This document shows positions 12,001 through 21,847 of a stretch of DNA of 23,339 nucleotides, piece after piece; within the stretch, counting starts at the first letter, position 1, and the number at the start of each line of letters is the position of its first letter. The DNA lies in assembly GCA_011763485.2 (NCBI GenBank), contig JAANSK020249162.1, positions 1 to 23,339 on the forward strand. The letters run 5' to 3'. The position numbers were made by a program, and so were the translations under genes. The stretch comes from Isoetes engelmannii. Taxonomy: Eukaryota; Streptophyta; Lycopodiopsida; Isoetales; Isoetaceae. The notes beneath the pieces are model-generated. The model was not told the origin of the DNA and ran no database searches. It was given only the letters and a program-made list of their open reading frames with translations.

Positions 12001-15000
12001 TAATGGCAGGGTCTCTCCTCGCATATTTTTAACGGCATTGGCACCTGTTTTGTCTCGTGATCCTGCTGTATTCATGCAAGCTGCAGCTAATGTTTGCCAA
12101 ATTGAGGCCAATGGAGGTAGATATTTAATAGTTCTCGCAAAAGAAAAAGACAAGGATCGTGAGAAGGATAAATTGCAAGAAAAGGACAAGGACAAAGCCA
12201 AGACAGGAGCATCAGCTCATAGTGAGGAAAGGCCAGTGGCAGAAGGTTACACAAAGCAGCATGAGCAGGGTGGCAAGCCTGCGAAATTTCATAAGAAGGT
12301 GCCTCATAGTTTTTCTCAGGTGATAGACCAGTTGCTGGAAGTAATCTTGCACTATCCTCCTCCATTGAAAGAAGAGCATTTGGTAATCAAAGATGGAAGT
12401 CCAAGCTCGGCTACAGCAATGGAGGTTGACGAACTTGTGCCAAGGGATAAGGGGAAAGGTAAGGTTCATGAAAAGAAAGAGGTCTTCAATGTAGCTGATA
12501 GTGTGGCTGCTGCAACAGCTAAAGTGACATTCATTTTGAAGCTTATGACAGAATTTCTCATGATGTACTCCTCTGCTGTTAGTGTTGTGCTTCGTAGGGA
12601 CTTTGAAAGTAGTCAGGGCAGGGTTCCAGGTTATGAAGTTGGCCATGGAGGTCTTTTATATCATGTCCTTCATAGACTCCTTCCACACACAGCTGAGAAA
12701 ACAAGTGATAAGCATGAAGATGAGTGGAGAGAGAAGCTTGCTGACAAGGCTGCCTATTTTTTGATTGCTGTTTGTGTGAGGTCTGGCGAGGGGAGAAGAA
12801 GAGTGGTACAAGAAATTGCTAGAGCACTTGGAGCAGCAGCTGTTGTTTCTGATACAACTCCTAAAGGGGTTATTGCACCAGATAGGAAAGTCCGGGCATT
12901 TGTGGACCTTGTTAATTCTGTTCTTTCTTCTCATTCATCAGCAGGTAGCGCTCAGACTCCTGGTATCTCTAGCGACATGTCAAAAACAATGATAGAATCT
13001 GGCATGGTACTTGCTCTGACGCAGACACTGGAAGTTATTGATTTGGATCACCCAGATGCTCCAAAGCTTGTGAATGCCATACTCAAGGCTCTTGAAGCAC
13101 TAACCAGGGCTGTCACAGTGGGGGAACATGGTCATGGTAGTGATGCAAGTAACCAAAAGAAAGTGGCGTCTGGTGAAAGGTCTGGCCATCAAAGATTGTC
13201 TGAACCAAATGAAGCGGCTGTTCCAGCACAAGGTGTTATTGATAATGCTCAATCACATGATGAGCTTATGGGTGATACAATACAGGATGTACAGGCTGGG
13301 GTTGTTACTACTGTTCAGATTGAAGGTGACAATAGCCGGGATCAGATGGAACATGATATGCACCCAGAACGTGAGATGCCAGATGTTAGTTTGGAAGTTG
13401 AAGCAGAAGAGGCATTCATGAGAGAAGCTGCTGAGGATGCAGTAGTTTTAGAGGGTGCTACAGCTGAGATGACATTCCGAATGGAACATGTTGGAGGTGG
13501 AGATGGTGATGATGACGACGATGAAGAGGACATGGACGGGGACGATGGTGAGGATGACGAAGAGGAGGAAGAAGAGGACGAGGACGAGGATGAGGATGAC
13601 ATTGAAGGGGATGGAGTACCTCATTTGTCACCCCCTGACACAGATGTGGAAGACCATGACAATGGGTTGAATGATGATTATGAAGAAGATATGGTTGATG
13701 AGGAGGAAGATGATGAGGACTGGCATGGGGACCGAGTGATTGAAGTTCGTTGGAGGGATGGTTTAACAGGATTAAGTCATGTGCAACTACTTGGAACAGG
13801 AGGTGGTAATTTGGCTGATTTTCCTGGAGATCCCTTTCAGGCCATGAACATGGATGATGTTTTTGGTTCATTCCGTCGTTCTGCCACTGAACGTCGCCCA
13901 AGGCTTTCCAGCTATCGGCCAGCATTTCCAGAACCACCTGGTGGAATCCGTGGAGCAGTTGGTGCAGGTGGCAGCGGTGGTGCTTTCCACCACCCTCTTT
14001 TGACTAGGACACCAGCAGGTGCAGGCAGTACTGGAGGAGCGACTAGTTCTTGGTGGGCCAGCACAGGTAATGCTGTTAGGGAGGCAGAAGCTATGCTGGG
14101 TAGTGGTCTAGATGTGACACACTTGTATATGTACGATGGACCTATGTTAAATGCGGGGGATGACCTTTTTGGAGAACGAGGAGTGGGAGGACCACCTCCT
14201 CCATTGATCGATTTTTCCATGGATCCTATTTACCTGATGAGACGAAATGGTAGGGCGGATGGACGTTTCAGTAGTTGGACTGATGATGGACAGCCTCAGC
14301 CTGGTGCTCATGCAGCTGCAGTTGCCCAAGCAATTGAAGAGCAGTTTGTTTCTCAACTGCGAGGACTGGTTCCTTCGGAACAAGCTGCTCTAGATACTCT
14401 TCCTTCTGTTGCTGCTGACAATCCAGAACAAAGGCAGATGGATGCAGAGGGATCTGTGGTAGGACACGAGCACAACCAGGCTCAATCAATGGAAGCTAAT
14501 TTGGACTTGCTTGAACATGATGGCCAGAGATTACATGCTAGTGTACCTGCTGATGCTTCTTTGGTCGATTCAGGATTAGTAAATGCTGGACAGGCTGATA
14601 TTCCTAGTGGCAGTTCTGATCTGGACGTGCAAATGCAAGAGGAGCGCAGTGAGCCAGCTGCCGATGCTGAAGCTTTCAGTCAAGACAGTGGTGGAAGTGG
14701 AGCAACTGTTGGTGAAAGTCTGCGTAGCTTAGAGGTTGAGATTGGAAGTGCAGATGGGCGGGATGAACAAGCTGGTTCAGAAAGGTTGATTGTTGGAGAA
14801 GTCCCACAGGCTAGCCTTAGGGTGCTGGATGGTAGCAGACTCCAGGATGGCGATGGTGATGAAGACATGGACAGTGTACCTGTGGCTGTGCGGCCTAATG
14901 AGCCAACAGCAAGTGCTCCTTTGGATGCATCCCTCTCCCAGGATGAGCCTGGTGGTGCAGCTCAGGAGCAGGGGATTGTTGAGGGGCGTTCAGAAACGGA

Positions 15001-18000
15001 AGCTGGGCATAGAGCCGGAGGGGCAAGTGGGAGTTCAATTGATCCAACATTCTTAGAAGCTCTCCCTGAGGACTTACGGGCAGAAGTCCTGGCCTCACAG
15101 CAAACCCAAAGTGCTCGGACAGCTACAGAGCCTCCGCCTCCTGCTGAGGACATTGACCCTGAGTTTTTGGCAGCGCTTCCTCTAGATATTCAGGCAGAAG
15201 TACTTGCGCAACAGCGAGCACAGAGGATGATTCAAGCCCACCATGTAGAGGGCCAGCCTGTTGATATGGATAGTGCTTCTATAATTGCTACATTTCCAGC
15301 TGAATTGCGTGAGGAGGTAAACATGTTGTCGGGAATCTCTACTTTATGACTGTCCTACTATAGTTTTTCTAAATCTGTCTTTGCCTTCTGTTTTCAGGTC
15401 CTTTTGACATCTTCCGAAGCTGTGCTTGCGGCTCTACCTCCAGCTCTTCTAGCTGAAGCTCAATTGCTACGGGAGCGTGCAATGAATCAATTTCAGACAC
15501 GTGGTCTGTTTGGAGGAAGGGCCACGAGACGGAACACGACTGTGGCTTCTGGTGGTGGTCCAGCTGCTATTGACCGTGGTGTAGGTGGTGATGCTGGGTT
15601 TGCTGTTGTTAGGAGAGCTGGTTTGCCTCCTAGTGGCCCAAAATTCAAAGAAATAGAGGGGAAGCCGCTGGTTGATGCAGCAGCTGTGAAGGCAATTCTT
15701 AGACTTATTCGCTTGGCTCAGGTCAGATATCATGGACTTATTATTCTCGTGGATATTTTTTATGACAATTTGCTTATTTCTGTTTATGCTGCTTTTGTAA
15801 TTAGCCACTTGGTAAAGGGTTGCTTCAAAGGCTCCTATTGAATCTCTGTGGACACAGTGCAACACGAGTGATGTTGGTCCGTCTGTTGCTAGACATGCTA
15901 AGGCCAGAAACAGAACGGGTTTCTTCAGATGAGTATGCAGCTTCTCAGAGACTATTTGGGTGCCAGTGGAATGTCGTGTATGCTCGTCCGCAGGTTTCTG
16001 ATGGTGAGTGATGTCGCTTGAGACATTTTATTTGGATGATTGTTAATCGGATCCAACTCTGATAGATAGGTAACTGTATTTATGGGTGGATTGATTTTGT
16101 TCCTGTTACTGCAGGGGTGCCTCCACTGGTCTCGCGTCGTGTTCTTGAGATCTTGACATATTTAGCTCGCAATCAGTATCTTGTGGCTAACCTTCTTTTA
16201 TATTTGGAGCCTGGTTCTGCAACTGAAACCCCTGAAGTGGCAGCAAAGGATAAGGGTAAGGAGAAAGTCTCTGAAGATGTTCCAATAGCCGGCATAGACT
16301 CTAAGAAGGGTGAAGTACCATTGATACTGCTGTTGAAGCTTCTGAACCGCCCACTGTATTCCCGAAGTAGTGCACATCTGGAGCAGGTCAAGTCAATGTT
16401 GATCTCTGCTGGTTTTACTTTCCACTTGTGTTTTCTCAGCAATTCCTGATAATTGTTTGATGTTGCAGGTCATGGGTCTCCTTGATGTCGTCATAGGAAA
16501 TGCAGGACTAAAGTCAGATTTTCATATTAGATTCTTTCCTCCATCTGGCATTGCAAGGTCGTCTGGTATTGTTCCTGATAACAGGGATGAGATTGTTGCT
16601 ATCACAGGATCTGGGAATGAGGTTGGTCCTACAGCAGAACCTATGGACTCTGGCGGTGCTGATTTAGAATCCGAACCAGCTGCTCCAGCTCCTTCACAGG
16701 CAGGCTCTGATGCACAGCCTTCAGATGCACAACCTTCAGAGCAAAATGCTGATGATGTAAGCAAGACAGCAGATGTAGCTGAATCTTCCAGTGTCACCCA
16801 AAATAAAGTAGATGCTGCAACTATTCTCCTGAGCCTTCCTGAAACTGAACTTCGCAATCTCTGCCATCTTCTTGCTCGTGAAGGGTAAGAGGAAGATTAG
16901 GATGGATAGAAACAGGTTCAATAAGATGTTATGGCTTACTTGGTCTTTTTGTTTTCTTTGCAGGTTGTCAGATATGGCGTATTCACGTGTTGCTGAAGTA
17001 CTGAAGAAGCTAGCTGCTGTAGCTCCTCCGCATCGTCAACTTTTTGTTGTTGAGCTGGCAGATGCTGCACGCAGTCTTAGTGGCCCTGCGATTGAAGAGT
17101 TGCATTGTCTTGCGGACAAGGAAACTGTTGTGCTAAGTGCGAGCTCTCTTGCTGGTGCAGCCCTCTTGCGGGTCCTTCAAGCTTTGAGTGTTCTTACTAG
17201 TGTAACAGAGGCAGAGAAAGCTAGGGATGTGGAGAATACTATGGAGAAGGAACAAGAAGAAGGGATGGCAGTCATTAGAGCATTAAATTCTGCTTCAGAA
17301 CCTCTGTGGTTGGAATTGAGCACATGTGTTGGCAAAATGGAATCCAGACTTCACTCGAATTCAGTTCTATCGAGTCCTTCAAGCAGTGCAGTAGTTGCTG
17401 CAGCTGCAGCAGGAGGTGTGGCTCCACCCCTTCCTCCCGGTACGCAGAAAGTCTTACCTTTTGTGGAGGCATTTTTTGTGTTATGCGAGAAATTGAGGTC
17501 AGGCCCTGCACCATCAGTTCAACCAGAGCCTGTAAGTGCTACTGCTTGTGAAACAAAAGAAGCGGCAAGTTCGTCTGAATTGGTTGGTGGCATCAGCCCA
17601 AAGCCTTCTATCCAACAGAAAAAGACTGAGGAAAGAGGAATGACATTTCTTAGATTTGCTGACAGGCATCGGAGGTTGTTGAATGCATTTGTACGGCAAA
17701 ATCCTGGGTTACTTGAGAAGTCGTTGTCCTTAATGTTGAAGAGTCCACGTTTAATTGACTTTGACAATAAGCGGGCATACTTTAGGTCTCGTATCAGACA
17801 GCAACATGAGCAACAACACTTTGCTCCACTTCGTATTTGTGTCAGACGAGCATATGTCCTTGAAGATTCTTATAATCAGCTTAGAATGCGTAATGCAGAT
17901 GAGCTTAAAGGTCGTTTAACAGTTCAGTTTCAAGGGGAAGAAGGCATTGATGCTGGTGGTTTGACAAGAGAGTGGTATCAGCTTTTGTCGAGGGTGATTT

Positions 18001-19412
18001 TTGATAAGGGAGCACTTCTATTCACCACTGTAGGCAACGAATCAACATTCCAACCCAATCCGAATTCGGTGTATCAGACAGAGCACCTTTCATATTTTAA
18101 GTTTGTTGGTCGTGTGGTAATAATATAATCCTTAACGTCGATCTAGTTTAGGCTCTGAATCTTGGATTGAGGTTAACCGTGGCTCTTGTTTTATCAGGTT
18201 GCCAAAGCACTTTTTGATGGGCAGTTACTGGATGTCTACTTTACAAGGTCCTTTTATAAGCACATTCTTGGTTCCAAAGTTACCTATCATGATATTGAAG
18301 CAGTTGATCCAGATTATTTTAAAAGTTTGAAATGGATGCTAGAGGTATGATTAACAAATGTAACATGTTTTTTAGTGCTAAGTGCTAAAAGTCCCATGCA
18401 ATGCTGATTGGAAGAAATTATTTTCAGAATGATGTTAATGATTCTTTGGAGCTCACCTTCAGTATTGATGCGGATGAAGAAAAACACATTTTATATGAGA
18501 AGAGCGAGGTATTTTCCATGATCATATGGGCATTAAGCCACTCTTATTTGGTAATGCTTGCTCCCTATAGCTGATTTTGCCTGATCCTTTTCTTGCAGGT
18601 AACCGACTATGAGCTCATCCCAGGGGGCCGTAACATTCGCGTCACTGCAGAAAACAAGCATGAATATGTAGACCTGGTAGCAGAGCATCGTTTGACGACT
18701 GCTATTAGACCTCAAATTAATTCCTTTCTTGAAGGATTCAATGAATTGGTCTCTAGAGAGTTGATTGGAATTTTCAATGACAAGGAGTTGGAACTGCTTA
18801 TTAGTGGCCTTCCAGAAATTGACAGTGAGTGTTATGCTTTATTTTATTAATATATATATGTTATGGAGCATAGTAAAATGTTTGTGTATATGATTGAAAA
18901 ATGCTTGTCTTTTGCAGTTGAGGACCTCAAGGCCAATACTGAGTATACTGGCTACACAGCAGCATCGCCTGTGATCCAGTGGTTTTGGGATGTTGTTCAA
19001 GGTTTTAATAAAGAAGACATGGCTCGACTTCTTCAGTTTATAACTGGCACATCAAAGGTACCTTTAGTCTCTTGATTTTATTACCTAAGAATGTTTCTTT
19101 ATACCCTTCTTTTCTATGAACTTAGGTGCCTTTGGAAGGATTCAGAGCTTTGCAGGGTATTTCTGGTCCTCAGAGGTTCCAGATACACAAGGCATATGGA
19201 GCTCCTGAGCGTTTACCCTCTGCACATACATGGTATTGTTGTGTTATTTAAAAAATGCCTGTGCCATTTATAAGCATATTTCTGAAGCCCGTCTTATTTT
19301 CAATGACAGTTTTAACCAGCTTGATTTGCCTGAATACTCTTCAAAAGAACAATTGCAAGAGCGTTTACTTTTAGCTATCCACGAAGCAAATGAAGGTTTT
19401 GGCTTTGGTTAA
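6010..19412 (+). CDS. UPL1/UPL2-like: HECT-type E3 ubiquitin ligase, UPL1/UPL2-like
   Basis: A complete 15-exon gene, 3,835 aa (Arabidopsis UPL1 and UPL2 are about 3,650-3,700). Exons: 6010-6042, 6855-6950, 7035-7241, 7313-15316, 15398-15721, 15805-16003, 16115-16386, 16469-16884, 16964-18116, 18198-18344, 18428-18508, 18599-18824, 18918-19057, 19126-19232, 19310-19412. All introns are GT-AG, and reading frame is kept at every junction. The start is [11 protein letters not shown] joined to [10 protein letters not shown], matching the family's basic N-terminus; A is at -3. Domain order: N-terminal armadillo-like DUF908/DUF913 region (about 60-830), UBA (1302-1344), UIM (1347-1362), acidic tract (about 2174-2251), UBM repeats (2688-2790), C-terminal HECT (about 3475-3835). 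The enzyme takes ubiquitin from an E2 onto Cys3802 and passes it to substrate. UPL1/UPL2 are plant relatives of HUWE1/Tom1. Intron 1 is 812 bp; the others are 68-111 bp. Whether it is UPL1 or UPL2 cannot be decided here; in many plants the pair is lineage-specific. Confidence 0.95.
6043..6854 (+). other. First intron of the UPL-like gene
   Basis: An 812-bp intron between an 11-codon exon 1 and exon 2, about ten times longer than the other introns of the gene. The donor is GTATGG and the acceptor TTTCGCAG. It holds a telo-box AAACCCTAA at 6433-6441, like the one in the promoter. A long 5'-proximal intron often carries enhancer activity in plants (intron-mediated enhancement); that is inference here. 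Confidence 0.8.
7313..9720 (+). other. N-terminal armadillo-like region (DUF908/DUF913) of the UPL-like protein
   Basis: Encoded at the start of the giant exon. Highly characteristic blocks include [27 protein letters not shown]-type [34 protein letters not shown] and [15 protein letters not shown]. Further on are [40 protein letters not shown] and LCLNN-type [17 protein letters not shown]. In HUWE1/Tom1 homologues this helical-repeat region forms part of a large ring-like substrate scaffold. Conservation seems continuous with no gap, which argues against a hidden intron in this part. Confidence 0.85.
10880..11063 (+). other. UBA domain followed by UIM in the UPL-like protein
   Basis: Residues 1302-1344 hold a UBA with the hallmark MGF loop ([17 protein letters not shown]) and the closing helix [12 protein letters not shown]. 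Immediately after it, residues about 1347-1362 form a UIM: an acidic start, then [14 protein letters not shown] with the Ala-x-x-x-Ser core. Both bind ubiquitin, and the pair is typical of plant UPL1/UPL2. Confidence 0.9.
13498..13733 (+). other. Acidic low-complexity tract in the UPL-like protein
   Basis: Residues about 2174-2251 are dominated by Asp and Glu, encoded by GAT, GAC, GAG and GAA triplets, with a short interruption around [16 protein letters not shown]. The tract is followed by [18 protein letters not shown], a conserved block in HUWE1-like proteins. In that family the acidic stretch is thought to contact basic substrates such as histones; that role here is inferred. Mixed codon use suggests the tract is old rather than a fresh triplet expansion. 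Confidence 0.85.
15041..15460 (+). other. UBM (DUF4414) repeat cluster in the UPL-like protein
   Basis: Two clear ubiquitin-binding-motif repeats: [20 protein letters not shown] (residues about 2687-2706) and [20 protein letters not shown] (about 2726-2745). Both carry the invariant Leu-Pro pair and the Glu-Val-Leu ending. A third, weaker copy starts at [14 protein letters not shown] (about 2768) and crosses the exon 4/5 junction, followed by [16 protein letters not shown]. UBMs are shared with HUWE1 and lie between the acidic tract and the HECT domain, as expected. Confidence 0.85.
17835..19412 (+). other. HECT catalytic domain of the UPL-like protein
   Basis: Spread over exons 9-15. The N-lobe begins near [17 protein letters not shown] (residue about 3478) and includes [18 protein letters not shown] and [20 protein letters not shown]. 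The E2-binding region follows ([27 protein letters not shown]). The C-lobe carries [30 protein letters not shown] and the catalytic loop [16 protein letters not shown] with Cys3802. The protein ends in [10 protein letters not shown], the usual UPL/HUWE1-type C-terminus with a penultimate Phe. All expected catalytic landmarks are present, so the enzyme should be active. Confidence 0.95.
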
Positions 19413-20000
19413 GAGGAAGATGGTTTGCCAGTTTTGAGTTTGCAATTTGTCTGCTGGTATAAGCGGTACAGAATCCATGTTGTAGAGATGAAAGAGCATG
19501 TGTATGGGTATGCTGTGGTACGCACACCTCTTTTAAGAGGTGGTGGGCGAAGATTTTGCCAGGCGAGCTCACAAGATATCTCGCGTTTGAGATGAATCTT
19601 TAAAACCCGAAAATTCATTCTTTCTACTGCTGTTGAACTTGTGTAAATACAGAATCAATTTTGGTTCTGTTATGAGGAAGTTGCCTATTTCTCTGGTGTT
19701 GTATATAATGGGCACTTATTGGATCAGAGGAAATGATCATTCAAAAATGTTGTAGAGCCACCGAGTTTGTGGTCTAGTTTAACAAATCATAGCTTGTGTA
19801 CAATTGTGCTGAGGCGTTTACTATATAAGAAATCATCGGAGGATATTATTATCGGGTCCATGTGCTTTCTTTTCTTGGTTGTGTATGGTCAGCTCGATAT
19901 AATGATTCTTCTGGTTATGTTCAGGATTAGCACACCAAAACTGTGATCAATAGTAAGTGGCGAGAGCTCTTACTGTTTTGGTTTAATAAATGTGAATTTC
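19413..20000 (+). other. Probable 3' untranslated region of the UPL-like gene
   Basis: The 588 bases after the TAA stop hold no coding potential. They contain T-rich and TGT-rich stretches typical of plant 3' ends, for example around 19600-19700 and 19880-19910. An exact AATAAA occurs only at 19985-19990. Plant poly(A) signals are loose, so the real cleavage site may be earlier. Confidence 0.4.
19985..19990 (+). promoter_or_regulatory. Candidate poly(A) signal AATAAA
   Basis: The nearest exact AATAAA downstream of the UPL-like stop codon, 573 nt away; another lies at 20173-20178. Plants rarely need the exact hexamer, so this is only a candidate. Confidence 0.2.
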
Positions 20001-20009
20001 AGGGGGTTA

Positions 20010-20105
20010 AGGTGTTACAACAAGCTCTATGTCGTCCCAATTCTTGTTCCCTTAAGCTTAAGGCAGTGTCCTAACCATTATCCTATCAACTCACCTATTA
20101 TGTTT
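20010..20105 (-). repeat. Possible tRNA-derived SINE remnant
   Basis: On the minus strand, the stretch around 20092-20064 reads GATAATGGTTAGGACACTGCC, which closely resembles the D-arm and Pol III A box of eukaryotic tRNAs. It is followed by a perfect 14-base palindrome, CCTTAAGCTTAAGG (20050-20063), where an anticodon arm would sit. Next comes GGAACAAGAATTGGGAC, a weak match to a T-arm/B box. A functional tRNA is unlikely because no acceptor stem was found. A degraded tRNA-derived SINE head is the best reading. Confidence 0.35.
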
Positions 20106-20294
20106 CAATTCTCTAAGTTGTTTAAATTGCGGTGCTTTTGACTAATGTTGCTCGTTCGTCTTGAATGTGTTCAATAAATGCTGATCACTTGTCATCAGTG
20201 AGAAGAGAGTACCAATTGCAAACTTATAGTCCCATTGTTCCGTTTTTAACGCCCATGTAAACACGATTTATGCGTGTCATCTTTGACTCTTTAT

Positions 20295-20370
20295 TACGTG
20301 CCCATCCACATCATCTTTGCCACATCATCTTTGAGCTCCAGTACGTGCCCATTCACATCATCTTTGAGCT
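20295..20370 (+). repeat. Small imperfect minisatellite
   Basis: TACGTGCCCATCCACATCATC at 20295 recurs as TACGTGCCCATTCACATCATC at 20342, 47 bp later. Between them CACATCATCTTTGAGCT is repeated once more. This gives three copies of CACATCATCTTTG in 76 bp. Confidence 0.6.
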
Positions 20371-20466
20371 GTATAAGGGAAACGCGGAGGCCCGCTTCAC
20401 AGCCCAGAAAATCGCCCACATGGACTTGGTTCTTACGGAAAAATCCTTTGGGTTCAATTCAGCGAT

Positions 20467-20608
20467 GACACGTGTCCTTTAAACAACAAAAAAGTCAAAT
20501 ACAAAACAAGAACCAGGTGAAAAAAGCGGAATGTCTTTCAAAATGTGGGGTAAAAATCTCAGAAGCGAGTAAGAATCGCGGATGCGGAAAGAAAATGCGA
20601 CACGTGTC
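20467..20608. promoter_or_regulatory. Two perfect GACACGTGTC palindromes
   Basis: GACACGTGTC occurs at 20467-20476 and 20599-20608. Each is a full G-box (CACGTG) extended to a 10-base palindrome, a form well suited to bZIP or bHLH dimers. The interval is richer in GC than its surroundings. No gene start follows on either strand, so the site may be a distal element, a decayed promoter or the promoter of a non-coding transcript. Confidence 0.35.
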
Positions 20609-20674
20609 GCGATATGATTGGACCCTAGGGCTGAATTGAGCTCAAAGGTTTTTTCCGCCGCCACCCAAAGGACA

Positions 20675-20836
20675 AACTGTTTTAGTTATTTATGGCATTA
20701 CTCTACAAGGTGCACTATCTTTCAAACTGGTTTGATTTCACTACTCATACCCTTTACACACAATTGTCCTACTAAGTATCCAATAGGAGTATGCCACTTG
20801 AGCGAAAAAAAAGAGCAAAAGAGGTATCATTTAGAT
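20675..20836 (+). repeat. 162-bp tandem duplication, copy 1
   Basis: Begins AACTGTTTTAGTTATTTATG and ends GAGGTATCATTTAGAT. It is repeated in the same orientation at 20877-21038, with start points and end points both offset by 202 bp. The copies differ by scattered substitutions and small indels, so the duplication is not very recent. Confidence 0.8.
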
Positions 20837-20880
20837 CCACCCACATAAAGAACTATTTAGATCCACCCACATAAAGAACT
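20829..20880 (+). repeat. Perfect 26-bp tandem duplication
   Basis: Two identical 26-base units at 20829-20854 and 20855-20880, each beginning ATTTAGATCCACCCACATAA. Because the units are identical while the enclosing 162-bp copies have diverged, this event is younger. Confidence 0.85.
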
Positions 20881-21038
20881 GTTTTAGTTATTTATGACAT
20901 TACTCTTCAAGATGCATTATCTTTTAAACTGGTTTTTTATTTCACTACATACTCTTTTCACACAATTGTCCTACTAAGTATCCAATATAAGGGTATGCCA
21001 CTTAAGCGAAAAGAGAGCGAAAGAGGTATCATTTAGAT
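20877..21038 (+). repeat. 162-bp tandem duplication, copy 2
   Basis: Second copy of the 20675-20836 unit. Shared stretches include ACACAATTGTCCTACTAAGT and GAGGTATCATTTAGAT. The 40 bp between the copies contain the younger 26-bp duplication at 20829-20880. Confidence 0.8.
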
Positions 21039-21661
21039 TTGCATAGGTTCAGTTCCTACTTTTAAGGGATATGGAGTCTTATTTCATACCGGGGTATGGT
21101 ATTCAAAATAATAGGTGATCTATTTTGTGATGATTTCCACACTAGTGTTTGTTAGTGTCTCATTTGTTTTGTAATAATGTCTTGGAGTAAAAAATGGTGT
21201 CGTATATCATATCGGACAGCCGTACTTACGACATCATGTGAAAAGGGCCTCAAGGTGCACCTTATGATTCGAACGGGTTCGGTATTCAGCTGGGCAGACA
21301 TTGGTCACAAAGTGATAGAGATAAGAGCATATTTATAACGTATGTTTTGAGTACTTCTTTACAGCTTAATCCTTTGCAGGTTAATCCTTTGTAAACTCCT
21401 AATGTATCTGACAACAGAATTAAACACTCAAAGGTTTCAAGTCAATTCTATCTGCTAATGGCATTGCAATAACAATAACAACGCTGAGTGGAGGTTTTTT
21501 ATAAAAGAGTTCATTATTCAAACTTTATCCTCGTAACATCCAATTGTAAAGGACATTGCAACATTGAAACTCAGTTAATAGTTGACTATTCTATCTGTGT
21601 TTAAGCAGGTCTGTTTCTCAAACCAATTCTCTCAATGCTATCATTCACCTAAAAGGCAGCT
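21039..21661. other. Intergenic between the two convergent genes
   Basis: AT-rich sequence with no open frame of interest and no recognised repeat family. It probably includes only the far 3' flanks of the two genes. Confidence 0.4.
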
Positions 21662-21667
21662 TTTATT
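21662..21667 (-). promoter_or_regulatory. Candidate poly(A) signal of the F-box gene
   Basis: AATAAA on the minus strand, 181 nt past the TGA stop of the F-box/LRR gene. The distance is normal for a plant 3' untranslated region. Use is unproven. Confidence 0.35.
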
Positions 21668-21847
21668 AGCCGGACTTTAAGTCCATCCCACCAAAAATGC
21701 ACTGATATTGTTACGATCACCTTTATATATTTATACATGAACATATATGTAAGTCTGTAGCTAATAGCCTGGAGGAAGTGTGTCTGCAGTCACACACAAT
21801 ATACAAACATAGCATCACTATATACAAACAAACTGATTTGTCAGAAC

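Noticed and set aside
11179-12934. Antisense ORFs of 90-144 codons inside the giant exon
   Set aside because: They overlap a strongly conserved sense frame, lack motifs and vary in frame; they are shadows.
13342-13937. Antisense open frames rich in Ser or His/Pro over the acidic tract
   Set aside because: They are the mirror of GAY/GAR codon runs on the plus strand. Composition explains them; there is no domain and no promoter.
15467-15865. 132-codon antisense ORF over exon 5 and intron 5
   Set aside because: It crosses a validated exon-intron junction of the sense gene and shows no recognisable protein features.
20010-20105. A functional tRNA gene
   Set aside because: The D-arm-like stretch lacks a matching acceptor stem and the T-arm is poor, so only a remnant is proposed.
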